A DNA stretch of 64,000 nt from Leuctra nigra (taxonomy: Eukaryota; Arthropoda; Insecta; Plecoptera; Leuctridae), in contig OW203763.1 of assembly GCA_934045905.1 (NCBI GenBank), positions 21,689,108-21,753,107 on the forward strand. The letters are read 5' to 3'. The translations under genes and the position numbers were made by a program. This document shows positions 40,200 to 51,731 of this stretch, piece by piece; the first letter of the stretch is position 1, and each line of letters opens with the position of its first letter. The notes under the pieces were generated by a model. It did no database searches and was not told the DNA's origin. It saw only the letters and a program-made list of their open reading frames with translations.

Positions 40200-41482
40200 G
40201 ATGTAAGTTTCATGATGACTCGAAGGAAGGAAGGAAGTTTGATGAGAACAAACTCTCAAGCCGAGTTAACGATGAGGATAGATTCACAGATTATAGACGG
40301 AAGACGGGTGACAATTGCTGAGAATGGAGGTCCTTCTATCTATCGTCTAGCTTCGGGCATTGCAAACCACTGATCTTGCATTGAGCATTGCCACACCATA
40401 TCAATACTTATTACTTCTCTCGAATCTTATGCGGAGTTGGGCCCAAGTCAATGATATCACTCTCAGATTCATCGAAAGAGAAAAGTGAATAATTGTTTTG
40501 GGAATTATGAAAACTCATTCGTACATAATTAACAAATTCTGCTGTTAAAAAAGTAGTTAATTTCCTAAAAGATTCTTAGAAATTGAACTCTAAACAGATT
40601 TGATAAAGAAAATGTTAAAATAATAATGGTGTTATCATCTACATTCTAAACATTCCTCGGACGTCAAGAAGAGAAATTCCGAAACCAATTAAAAGATATT
40701 AATTTTCGTCTTTCAATATTCATGCGATATTGATTTATTCGACTTGATTGTAATTTCAAAAGAACTCTCATCCCTCTCAATGAATTGAAAACGCAATCTT
40801 TAATCATTTTAATCCCATTTTGTGAATCATGAGTTTAGAATCTATGGAATTGGACTCTACACCTATATTGAGTGAGGCAACTGTAATAAGACGTGCATGG
40901 TTTATAGTCTGGGACAGGGTGGTCGCGATTGTAAAGGATTTTCGTCCGGTGGATGGGTGGGTGACGTGAGGGTCCATCGAGAGCATTAGACAGGAGACGG
41001 AGAAGGAGGCGGAGGGGGTGTGCGATATAGGGGTAGGGGGTGGGAGATGAAAGAGGGGCTTCAGCAATCAACCCTAATCGATGCTGTAATCCATCACACA
41101 GGTTAAGCCGTGAGTCAGGGCAAATCAGGAGTAGGGGGAAGGTGGTGGCTAGTATAGCTCAACAGAAATAAGAACTATGTCCAATACGTAATCAACTCAT
41201 TTCACGGTTCTCGTCAGTACGCCGCGTTATGTTTCTAAGCGATTAGAGATACTTCGATCCGCTTTCACTAGGTCCAATGAATTATCGTAAAAGTTTCTAT
41301 CGAAAGCTGTGTTCTTGAATCGAATCGTTTATCTCAATGTCCTGATTCCAATGTCCACTACCTATCATTCAAAGGTATTTCCTAGCAATTCACTTTAGAC
41401 TATTCGACTCGCTCTCACTCTCTCAATTTATACCCTTAATTGTGACATATCCCCTGATCCCGCCTCCTCCACTGGAGGGGGA
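40200..41482. other. No gene recognised
   Basis: Mixed DNA with a G-rich purine stretch at about 40990-41060. Two overlapping minus-strand ORFs (40804-41071) are proline-rich there for that reason. Confidence 0.5.
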
Positions 41483-41500
41483 GGGGGGGGGGGGGGGGGG
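41483..41500 (+). repeat. Poly-G tract of 18 bases
   Basis: Uninterrupted run of 18 G preceded by GGGGGA. A second G-rich area follows at about 41673-41702. The 108-codon minus-strand ORF at 41428-41754 owes its proline run to this tract. Confidence 0.95.
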
Positions 41501-43642
41501 TTCTTCGAACTTCGGGATGTTTTTGACGATGTTCTCCTATACACTGTGTCATTCCATGATGAGGTAGTTTTTTTCTTGCCCCCTCTCTCTCCCTCACCCC
41601 GTGAAACGGCCAGTGTAGAGCAGACGTCGTAACTTACCGACGCTTTATAACAGCAAGCGTCGGGACGCTTGAGAAGGGGTGGGGGAGGGAGGGGGTGGAG
41701 GAGGCTTAGTAGGTAGAGCCATGAACCTATAGGGGAATCAATCAGGCTTGGCATGTCATTGCGATACAGGGTGCTGCTGAAAACAATATTTCATGCTAGA
41801 GGCAATGTATCTAGTAGTGGTTTAGAGAAACTTCCCAACAAATAAATTACGATACGTTGATAGCATTGCGATTTAATTGACTGGTGTGAATACGTCGATG
41901 TGTTTTTTTTCGTGATATTTTTAATTGGTATGTTTTATTAAAGATTTAAATTTGATTCCCCGTACTCGGGAATAGGAGTGAAGGAAAGCACGTATCCCAG
42001 CTTAGTGCCAAGTTTTGGTGACTCCCATTAACTTGACTGAATTCATACGTCACGTAACTGGTGTGAAAGGTATAAAGGTTAATTGCAGCAATGAAAACTC
42101 GTCTTTTGCGAAGCTCTGGCAAACACTGATATCGTGTTCCAGGACTTTATTATACAAATGTGCGCCGGTGGTTTTCAAAATCTCGTCTCGTCATCCCAAA
42201 AGTAACTTTTCAAGTCATTTCGTTAGAGAATTGAGATGAGGGGGGGGGGGAATTGTGTCGGCGACAGGAGAGAGAAAGGGGGTGGGGAGGAATCGCTACT
42301 TTTCCCAGAAGTTTGAAGGTGTTTCTGACATTAACAATTTTAACACCGCTGTCACTTAATCGTGTAGTTATTTCGCATCTTATTACGTTACATAAACGAT
42401 CTTAATTATGAATGTACTAATTAACGACTAATCCGTAGAAAATTCTTGGAGTATATAAAAGAGAACATCAATTCAATATTTCTTGTACCCATCCCCCCCT
42501 CCCTGTACTCTATTATTTAAAATATTGTAAGATTAAAACTTGAGGTTGACAATCTTGCATTACAATTCACCTCACAACCTCACTACCAACCTTTTCCCAC
42601 TCGCAAGTAATATAATCATAAACGTAATGTAATATTCACACATAATAGGCAAATAGCCACGTTATGAAAAGGCTGGAGTAAAGAATAAGGCCTTCCAACT
42701 GTGTTAAATGTTAATGTGCTTGCTATTGCCGTACGCCACTCGCTCTATAGTCGCGCTAGAAGACGTGCAAACTTTCTTGGCATCCTCGGAGTTTATAAAA
42801 CCACGAGCATTGCTATTCGTCCAGGCAAAGATATGCAGGAGATATTTTCACCCTTCGCAAGGATAATTGTCATCAGGGTTGTATTGTATATACCACAGAT
42901 GATAGTCACTTCTCCATTTGTTTGCTTTTTTATTATTATTTTACGAGAATTGTTATAAAGCTTTATTCTGGTTTTCGACTCCCAAGATATTTTGCTTCTC
43001 TACCGCAGGCCAATTTTTTCCTACAGTATTTTCAGATATTTTAAAGTCCTTTGTGGTATCAGATGTATTTTCAAAAAATATGTTTTGATTACAAATATTG
43101 ATTGCTTAAAATCTTTTTGATATTTTTAAGATTTACCAAAAGCTTTTCTATTACTTTACTTTCGATTGAATAGCAAATAGATCTGAAAATATTTACTTTT
43201 ATCATCTCACTTTTAAAATAAGATCGTTTGAATTGATAATAACAGAATCCTTCTATTTTGGTGGCAAAGCAATCCCATTATAAAATGTTACTATTTTGTC
43301 ACTTCCCTATAAGACGACATTTTACTGCAGCCCATCTTGTCTTTATAGAGCTCTGCTGAACGTGACAAGAACTATAGCGCATAAAAACCGTTTGAATTCT
43401 CTCTATACAGCTAATCATTGAGCGAATGGACTATTACAGTTTGAAATCTATCCACCATCGAAACCGATAGACATTTGAAAGCAATAACTTTTAAAAGGAA
43501 AGACTATCGAATATTTTTTGAAAAACAATCGGTTTGTAGGCGTCTCAAGTCTGTTGTTAGAGAAGAGATGGGCTTCAAATAATGATTATTGACGCAGTGC
43601 CTCTACTCTTGAGTGATGTATATGGAAATGGTCCAGGAAAGG
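41501..43642. other. No gene recognised
   Basis: AT-rich with an 11-base G tract (42240-42250). ORFs at 42015-42239 and 42701-42958 (+) show no recognisable domain. An ordinary intergenic stretch as far as I can see. Confidence 0.5.
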
Positions 43643-43746
43643 TATATAAGACTTTTCGAGATACTTTCAGCACTGATTCGCGAGAGAGGAGTTTCCACTT
43701 TTCACTCACCGTCTTGATATAGTGAAAGATAATCTAGAAACGTTAA
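43643..43746 (+). promoter_or_regulatory. Candidate TATA promoter with short non-coding first exon
   Basis: TATATAAG at 43643-43650 is followed by TTTCAGCACT, whose A residues lie 26-29 bases downstream, at the right distance for an initiator. Some 75 bases later TTAA|GTATGT at 43747 is a good donor. No start codon lies between them, so this would be a 5' UTR exon. It rests only on spacing and short motifs. Confidence 0.28.
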
Positions 43747-43949
43747 GTATGTGCGATCCTTGGTAGCTCGGTTCTTGAGTAAGCAATCTCGATCTTTCCG
43801 TCTCCCACAGAAATCAAGAAACAATTTGACTTGCTTTCTAAGGCTTGGCTTCAACTAAGACTTCTTCGCTGAAAATTGTTCACGTTTTAAAGATGGATGT
43901 TGATAGTTTGACTCATTTATTATATTTCTAATTTTGTTATTTTTAAAAT

Positions 43950-43970
43950 ACTACCGCTGCCACCATTTGT
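43950..43970 (-). repeat. tRNA-Leu-3'-end-like motif, copy d
   Basis: The plus strand reads CTACCGCTGCCACCATTTGT. CCGCTGCCACCA is exactly the 3' end of animal tRNA-Leu(AAG) as I remember it. The other copies vary at these bases. Confidence 0.6.
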
Positions 43971-44103
43971 GAAAATACAAAATCAAGAGTTTTTAAATGA
44001 TCCATTTATGTTAAAGAAGATTATAAAAGCGATATTTTGAAAAGTTTAAATATATGAATGATACATGCATTTCCATTGTTACGTTTCGGCGAATATATAT
44101 TAA

Positions 44104-44125
44104 TCCCACTTCTGTCACCATTTGT
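44104..44125 (-). repeat. tRNA-Leu-3'-end-like motif, copy e
   Basis: The plus strand contains AATCCCACTTCTGTCACCAT, preceding TTGTAA. AATCCCACTTCTGNCACCA resembles the 3' end of animal tRNA-Leu(CAA). Same orientation as copy d, about 150 bases away. Confidence 0.6.
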
Positions 44126-44621
44126 AATATTTACACATTTACCCAATGCATCCTTGTCGGGATACTTTAATTTACTTATAATTTAGCATATATCACATCG
44201 AAACTACTTACATTGACAGTCAAACGTATTCAACTTTAAAATTACTTATTTATTTCTCAAATATCTTACAAGTTAAAAATTAGTATTTTTTTGTGGATGT
44301 TGCTTCTTTACGCCTATATTAAAGATACTGTGCATTTTAGAGTGATGAAAGTACAGATAAATATATTCAAGTGCGAAAATTATCTTACGATGCTACTATT
44401 TAAATTGGATACTTTTGCTTGCCAAGTACCAGAGATATTAACTTTACGACAAACAAAGTTTAAATAATGTGTACCGTATTGAGCATGTTAGATTCATATA
44501 CCAATATTTAGTTTCCATTGGAATTCTTGAGAATGCGCTTGGCCACATTCAGAAAATATAAATAATTTCTCATCGCCACATCTCTTCGCAAGCGTGTGTA
44601 ATAGAGCTCTAATATCATCTC

Positions 44622-44670
44622 ACTCTCTCTCTCTCTCTCCTTAACTCTGTTCCTCTCTCTCTTTCTCTCT
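44622..44670 (+). repeat. CT microsatellite
   Basis: Two CT blocks separated by TTAACTCTGTTC. The minus-strand ORF over it (44508-44822) has an RERERE segment for this reason. Confidence 0.95.
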
Positions 44671-47513
44671 TGGAGATGATTGTGAAGACAGTGACAGGCC
44701 AGGCCGGTGCGTGCATCGCTACTAGAGCAGAGAGTAGAGCTTAGAATGGCGTCTAGGCGCCGCTTCCCACCCAGACGACCGACGCCACGGAGACGCCGAT
44801 TCACAAAGTCAAACCTCTGCACGTTGCATAACCCCCAAACGAAAACTCATGCAGGCTGCTTTCTAGCGCCTATGTGTATGGTGTGGTTGGGTTAAAAAAT
44901 AAAATAAAAATAAAATATACGAAATGAAAGTCCATCCTACTCTTTCTCTATCTCTTTTTCTGCCTTCTTCTTCTCTTTCTCTTGTCATTGGAACGAATGT
45001 TAGGATCTGAAGAGTTTTCACGCAATTTGCTCGTTTTTGCTTTGCTCTGGACATCTAGAAAAAGTTTGATTTTGAGCATAGTTTGAGATACCAATCTTGG
45101 TAAGGAACGCGCAAAATGAGAAATAAATAATTTGTGCCTTTTTTTAATTGTTATTTAATTGCAGTTAAGCGAGACATTCTTTATATTGAAAGCTCCGGAT
45201 TCGATTCTAGTACTCATCTTATTTGCAATTATATTGATCAAAATGATTGCTGAAATTTTAACCTGAAATTTTGTGATGATTCTCGAATGTACTTTTCCCT
45301 AAGATTTACCTCATTCTACAAAAGTATGCAATTATTTAATAATAATTATATTATTGCTATAACAATATGGTTGCGTACACTTTCTTTATCTTCAAACGAA
45401 ATGCCCATAAAAAATAATTAAATAATTCCAAGTCTGGTCATCCAAGATGAAAAATTACCATATTGCGATGAAAATTTAGAGTCCAAAAGTCAGAACAAGG
45501 GTGAAGTATTTCTTATACAGATTGGTATAAAATGTAGATACGAAGCTTCTCTACGTCCAAGAGCTTTCCGCAATACTGTCGTACCCTTTACGCACTACCA
45601 TACTACATTTTATACGCATTCGTTTTTAACCAAATAGGAACAATGTTTGACTAAAATGTAATAACCATTCCGCTTTTCGTTGTAGTTGAAGCAGCTTGGT
45701 TGAAGCTTGGTTTTTAGATACTTTCTTTCGTAGAAAAATATTTACAAAATACGAGAAGGTACATTCCTTAACATTAAACAAAAATTATGTGAACAATTAC
45801 TTACTTAGTTGACTTTGACCTAACATTTTATTGCAAGATTGTTATCAAAAGCAACACATTGTGTAGTTAAGTTAAGATTGTATCTCTCTTGCCTTGACCC
45901 ACCCTTTTAACAATGCCTTCTGCCCCTTTTCACCCTTCCACCCATTGGGAAGGCAAAACGTTACCCCCTAAGTGTAAAATAACGTAAAATATGAGTTATA
46001 CCCACATTATCACATGGTCCATTTAATGCAGAATATATTCTAATCGTTTTATTTGAGAGGGGGGGGGGGGGGAGGAATGAACAAGGGACACGAGCCCTTC
46101 ACTCCACGATATCTTAGAACGCAAGTGAAAACTTTTGCTTCACAACCCTTTTTGTTGATAAACGGATACAAAATATAATGGCTTAATTTAGATGGTCTTG
46201 TTATAACTATTATTATCTTCATGGCAATTAGATGAAACTTTGATAAATGAATCACAATGTTTAGATTCGTATGATTGTAAGAACAAAAGAAACAAGGCAC
46301 TAAGTGTCAAGAGTGAATGAAGGAAGAACTATGCACGGCGCCTCCACCAAGTTTTCCGTTGCCAGGGTTGTGATCTTTCCTTCTCAAAAACTTCTCCGGT
46401 CTTACGCAAGTTGAATTATTTTCATTTCACAGTAAAGAGCCCACGGGGATCCGCATTTCCTTTACACAGAGCAATGTAGTCATATACTTGATCTAATTAT
46501 CAAATTATTCGTTTTACTTTTTTGATATAAAAACTACAAAGAGCTTGTTTAACTAATTCCAAGGAACTCATTTTAGCTTCCGTCTGGTGTGTTTCTTTTT
46601 TTAATTAAAGTGAAAGAGTTTTTAATAATATCGAAGCAAACTTTTTGTTCTCCAAAATTTGACTTAAGGTATTCCATATCTTTCGATAAAAAGAACCGAT
46701 TTCAATGGCCTCGGGACACAATAATGAAATAACCTATCTTAAACAAGGGAGGCACGATATGGCTTCGACCTCGATGTAAAGCGTACGTTCCTGGAGCTTC
46801 TAATCAAACAAAAAATGTATAGCAGATTCTTCAGTAATAAAATGCTCAAATAAAAACCCCTCTAGAGGTAGTAAGAAATGAAAGAGTCTAAAACCGAAAC
46901 AAGAAAATATCAATCTAATTGAAACGATAGACAGCTTTCACCCTGAAAAAATGTTCGTACCAGATTAAAAAGTTTACTTAGTCCTAAATACTTCCACATT
47001 ATATTCCTTTAGAAAATATATTTTTTGTGCTGCTTGATCCTGACTCTCTATAAAATATTTAATTTAATAAGTAAATATTTTTAACTATAGACATAATGTC
47101 CTTTAAAACATGAATAAAGCTCCAGATTAATTATAGCCTAAAATGATTTGAACAAATAAAGCGTTTCGCTCCCTCATTGTTATAAAGACATCGCAATCAT
47201 CATAACGAGAAACGATCGTAAAATCATTTTCATTCCACTACCGCTGACATAACACTGGAATTCTTTGTCATGAAATCAGACTAACAATTAATAAAGAGAT
47301 TCTTATTGACTTGACGAAATTGTATTTTTTTTTATCATCCCCATCGCGCATATCTCTCTACGGAGACGTTACTTTTGTTTTTGATCCCTCTGTAAACGCA
47401 TATACCTCGTTGATGTTTTTAATGGTGTCACATTACAACAACTGCCATTACGTCGGGAATAAACTGCTAGTTACTTAAACAAAAGTGATTATCACATGTT
47501 TGGCAACAATGAT
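44671..47513. other. No convincing gene
   Basis: A GC-richer segment at 44690-44880 has ATG in good context (GAATGG, 44746) and an arginine-rich 49-codon frame, but nothing else supports it. A possible decayed SINE B box is near 45193. A 14-base G tract lies at 46059-46072. The rest is AT-rich and empty. Confidence 0.5.
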
Positions 47514-47561
47514 TATAAAAGCTGGAGTAATTATTGTTATGGTGTGTCGGTATATATATAT
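47514..47561 (+). promoter_or_regulatory. Candidate TATA elements for the small gene at 47649
   Basis: TATAAAAG at 47514-47521 and a TATATATATA run at about 47551-47561 lie 90-135 bases before the candidate start codon. A pyrimidine-rich leader (TTTCTCTCTCAC) follows. Either could place a transcription start near 47545 or 47583. This is motif evidence only. Confidence 0.35.
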
Positions 47562-47648
47562 TCGGATTTTCTCCCTTCATCCCCTTTTCACACGTCATGC
47601 TCTTTCTCTCTCACTCTGGAGTGCCCATGGAACTATTATAGCGTCAAT

Positions 47649-47981
47649 ATGGTGAGTTCATAAAAACATCAGGCTCGACCGCAAATCATAAAGTGGTACT
47701 ATTTTAATCGGTTGAATTTCACGTAATGTGTTTATAGTTCTGTGTGGCCCGTCATTTCATTTTACGTTAACGATCTAAAGAAACCATTTATATTAACCTC
47801 GATGGGAATATGCTTTAGAATTAATATCAGTCTACGTATAATTGTCTAAGTTTCTATTCGGATCGTGTCAATGCACTAATATATTTGTTTCCTTTTTTAG
47901 GTGAGTCCCGAAAGTGTGACAACAGACTGGAACAAGCGGATATTCACAGTCCCAAACCAGGTAACCAGCACAAAAATGTAA
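47649..47981 (+). CDS. Small two-exon gene or gene start, intron directly after ATG
   Basis: Exon 1 ends with ATG at 47649-47651 followed by a perfect donor, GTGAGT. The 249-base intron (47652-47900) has a consensus branch site CTAAT at 47876-47880, 20 bases before the acceptor CCTTTTTTAG. Exon 2 opens in frame: VSPESVTTDW...TVPNQ to 47960, where CAG|GTAACC could be another donor. If it is not used, translation continues through VTSTKM to TAA at 47979-47981, making a 27-residue peptide. An intron right after ATG is known in calmodulin and troponin C genes, but this is not an EF-hand sequence and I do not recognise it. There is no signal peptide. A 14-codon upstream ORF (47597-47641) would precede it in the leader. 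The intron is well supported; the coding role is inferred. Confidence 0.45.
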
Positions 47982-49304
47982 AACGAAGACCGAAACTGCA
48001 AAGTCTGTTGATTTTTAAATTGTTTTATATAGATGTTTTAAAAATACGTTTTAAAATTTAGTGATGAATAACATTGAGCTATCACTAAATTCCGCAGGTG
48101 TTTTCAAGTACAAGAACAACCTGTTATAATAATAAGATCCCGAGGTTTTGCTGTGTTGTTATATAACAATATCGAATGTTGTTATTCGAACTCGTGTTTG
48201 CTCTAAATGTCTAGGTGTGTATTCTGTTATTGTTCGGAATCTCCGATTTAAAGTTCCTCCTGAACATTAGCCAGCAGTTGGTCACCGGCACCGCCGCAGG
48301 GTGGGGGGGGGGATGCGGGAGTTGAGGGGCGGGGGAGTGGATGGAGGTTTGAATCCAGAAACCCGGATGGGTTTACTTTATGTGAGTGTAAATGTCTCAT
48401 TGCGTTCAATTGAATAGGCTTAAAGCACTTGAGTAAACACGTTGAATACTAGAGCTTGGAAATGGAACACCTAACCTAACAGTCACCGCTGTGCTGTGTA
48501 TAGTGTACTACGCTGACTGGACGATTGTCCCCTAAAACTTGCTTCCTCTCTAACTCTCCGGAATCAGGATTATCGGAAACAGGATCAGTTGAAACTTGTC
48601 TTAGTTAAAACCATGCGATGACTTAAAGACGTAGTGACAATTAAAAAAATAGTTGATGCTGTAAACGCTAGTTTATGTGAATGATTATGTCGTTTATTAA
48701 ATTTTAATCCAATAAGCCGTTTTTGAGATATGGACCACTTTCCTACTTCATACAGTACGAGCAACCTGTAGCAGCTGAATGGAAGAGGAAAAGAGAGCCA
48801 TATTCTTCTTGAATAGGTTTACAATTACGAAATGTGTATGAGACTTGACAAACTTTCGATGGTTTGCCAATGTAAATAAATGTCACTTGAAAAGAGTCGC
48901 AGAGAGTAAGGGAACGGAAGTTTTACAAATCACGCGACTTCAGACTTGTGTTCATAGTGATATTGTGAAATTGTTCTGAAATAGTCATAATACACGTTGA
49001 TTAAGAAGAAAAGGATTATTTTCTTGATGTCTTTTTTTGTTTCTTTTCATATAAAAAAGATTTCTAACATTCTCTCATCAGACATTATTGTTCTTTTGAT
49101 AAGAATTACTTGCCTCGCGGTTATATTCCGTCACACATTTTTTTCTCGTCACCACCCTTAAGGTGGTTGGAGTAATCCCTACTTTCGAGTGTAAAAGAGG
49201 TGGGAGGGGGTGTTTTTTCTAGAGCGTTGGGTGGGGGAGGGAGGTGGGACGGTAGAAATGAATTCAGCCCTTCATCCTCACACAATCAACAATCATACCG
49301 TTCG
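47982..49304. other. No gene recognised
   Basis: AT-rich DNA with a G-rich patch at 48301-48340 (including ten G at 48303-48312) and another at 49198-49250. No further exon for the small gene could be identified. Confidence 0.5.
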
Positions 49305-49499
49305 TATATAATATACCCCCTTACACCGCTGTGAGTAGAGCGCGAAAACCACCGGCGGCAGTCTTTTGTCATCAGTGAGGTATGAGCATGACGGCAGTGG
49401 AAATTGCATGTCACTTGGAGGTGTCAGTGAAATGTTTTGCGAACCCTCCTCGCCATGCGCTTCTTCGTGGGCTTTTATAGAAGGTGTCTGGAGAGGAAG
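49305..49499 (+). promoter_or_regulatory. Candidate TATA promoter and first exon
   Basis: TATATAAT at 49305-49312 precedes a GC-richer stretch with the donor GAG|GTATGA at 49380 and, further on, CGCCATG at 49452-49457 opening 15 codons (MRFFVGFYRRCLERK) that end at a second good donor, AAG|GTGAGA, at 49500. These are alternatives and not a consistent single exon. A short upstream frame begins at 49388. Weakly supported. Confidence 0.2.
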
Positions 49500-51693
49500 G
49501 TGAGAACGATTGGGAGTTGATTAGGGTGATGTAGGTTGATGTGACCATGGTGATAATAGGGGCTCTCATTTAATTGAGGCTAATTTCGAGCAGCTTTACA
49601 AAATTGTATGAAATTCATCAAAGAATGATTAATACTCGTTTGAGTTGAAAATATTGGTTTGTAAATATAATATTAATTATATTGTAATATACTTATTTTG
49701 GTACCAATAACACGATATATCCATAAATATCTGTCACTTTTTGATTTAAGATTTATGCATTTTTGTATCCTAGAAAATTGTTTGAAATATTTGTAGGTAT
49801 AACAATGTCGGAATTGACGATATGACTATTATGTTTTTATATACGTTTATTTAATGTGTCTTCATTTGTAATTAAATTGTATAACTTAAACCAGAGAATA
49901 AATATTTATTGAAGAGATTTTCACTTACTCATTTGAATACTATTTTAAATTTATATATTAGGGATAAAATTAAGATTTTGATTAATTGTTTACTCACAAA
50001 GATTCGTGACAAGGTTAACGAGAGACATGTCAAAGTTTGACTATGCTTACGTTCTCAGAGTTTTTTTTTAACTGTATCTTTCACTGAAAACAAAAATTTT
50101 AGATAATACTCAAGGCAATTACACCCAATAAACCACAAAGCCTGCGAAACTTTACACTTTTGTATTTTGATGAGAATTGTGTGTGAAATTCGTCGATCGC
50201 ATGTGGCCTGGAGTTCGACTTTCGAGTTTTAGTCTCCATGTAAGACGAATGCATCAATGGATACATGTTAACCAAAACCAAAGGGATTTAGGCTAAGGCA
50301 AAGGGGGGGATAAACTCTAGAATCGGTGAGGGAGGGCCAAGAGGGTGGACATAGGAAGTGAATTAAAGTCGCCTAGAAAGAACCGGGCACGAAACTAGTA
50401 GAACCGCGCATTTACCAAATACACTTAATACGGATTTAAAAAATAGAGGACGACTAGAATTTTTCAAGCAGAGGAATTGAAACTTTCCTTCTCGAGGAAT
50501 TAAAGGAGAGTCTGTGGAAGTAGGAGATCATTTTCACATACTGGAACGTAAACTCTCCTGAAATGAAGATAGAACTATGAGAAAATATTTGAAGTCAAAT
50601 CTGTAAATAATAAAGAAGTTTAATATCATGGCACATGATCTATCTGCGTCAATTTTGTATCGCAACGTGTTATTTTTTGGAGTAGACGTGCTTCACTTAA
50701 TTTTATTGTTACCCGAGTCTATTACTTATCAACAGTTGCTAAAACATCGATGCAGTGATTCCTTTTATCTACTGGAGTTCGTGTTTAGTTTTCGTATTCC
50801 CTTTTGTCCATTTTCTTTCCTACTTTTTTACACATGCAAGCGAGTACAAAATCCAATTTTGTTTGTCTCAAGTGGATTCCTGAATGTTGTTGAAAAGGGA
50901 TAGCTGCCGTAGAGATCTTTCCGTTTTCAATTTAACTTAATGTTGTAGACAGGTGAACCAAAACCCTGGCGTGAACATCCCCCTCTCTCATCCTCCCATA
51001 CCACCCCTCACCACCCACCCAAAATCGCTGACAATGCATAGACGAGTTTTATTTTCACTCGAATACAATATTCTCTCTTGAACACACCACAATTTTATGT
51101 AAACTCGCAGTGTTGAGTTAGAAAATTCGATTTCGATTCGAGATGTCGGTGGGATGTCGTCGAGAGGACCCCGAACATGGGTGACAGATACAAGCTCCTA
51201 TCCGAAGTGATATTACATACACATACGAACTGATACCTTCCATAAAAACAGTTCAGATAACAAGGAAGAGAAGAACATTTCAGGACGTAGAGATGACGTG
51301 ATTTAAAGTCCCCCTTTTCATTGTTTAGAGATATGTGTTTCTGAAGAGATGCTGGATATTTTTATGTTTTGTCAGGAGAAAGTAATTGTATTATATTTTT
51401 AATATGCTTGGAAGAAAAGTGTACGAATTTTTCTAACGGACATCGATGTTTCTAATAGCATTTGAGAGCGGTACCTCCTCTTTGATTTGTTCGTAATATC
51501 ATTTTCATTAATCTTAAATATAGAATTTTTACGTAAATATAAGCGTTGTTTTTCAATTCGTTTGAATCATATAGTTAATTTGATCTTGGATCAAATTCCA
51601 AGTTTTCAAGTTTTTCAAGTTTCACGTATTTCGTTTAATTACTGTTATTTTTAATGTATTATATTGCATTTGTGGAAACTTGGTTCCGTTGTG
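49500..51693. other. No gene recognised
   Basis: AT-rich DNA. The + ORF 50628-50903 has hydrophobic stretches typical of translated T-rich DNA and no recognisable family. Confidence 0.5.
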
Positions 51694-51731
51694 AATAAAG
51701 ATGAATTTATAATAATTAAAAAAAAAAAAAA
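51694..51731 (+). repeat. AATAAA followed by 14-base A tract
   Basis: AATAAA at 51694-51699 is followed 18 bases later by 14 A (51718-51731). This arrangement would fit the 3' end of a retrocopied transcript, but no coding remnant, SINE body or target duplication was recognised upstream. Confidence 0.3.

Larger units (their letters stand above)
43747..44621. other. No gene recognised
   Basis: AT-rich DNA containing two copies of the tRNA-Leu-like motif, listed separately. Confidence 0.5.

Noticed and set aside
44746..44895. Arginine-rich small protein starting MASRRRFPPRR
   Set aside because: Good start context but overlapped by an equally open minus-strand frame next to a CT repeat; no homology or splice evidence.
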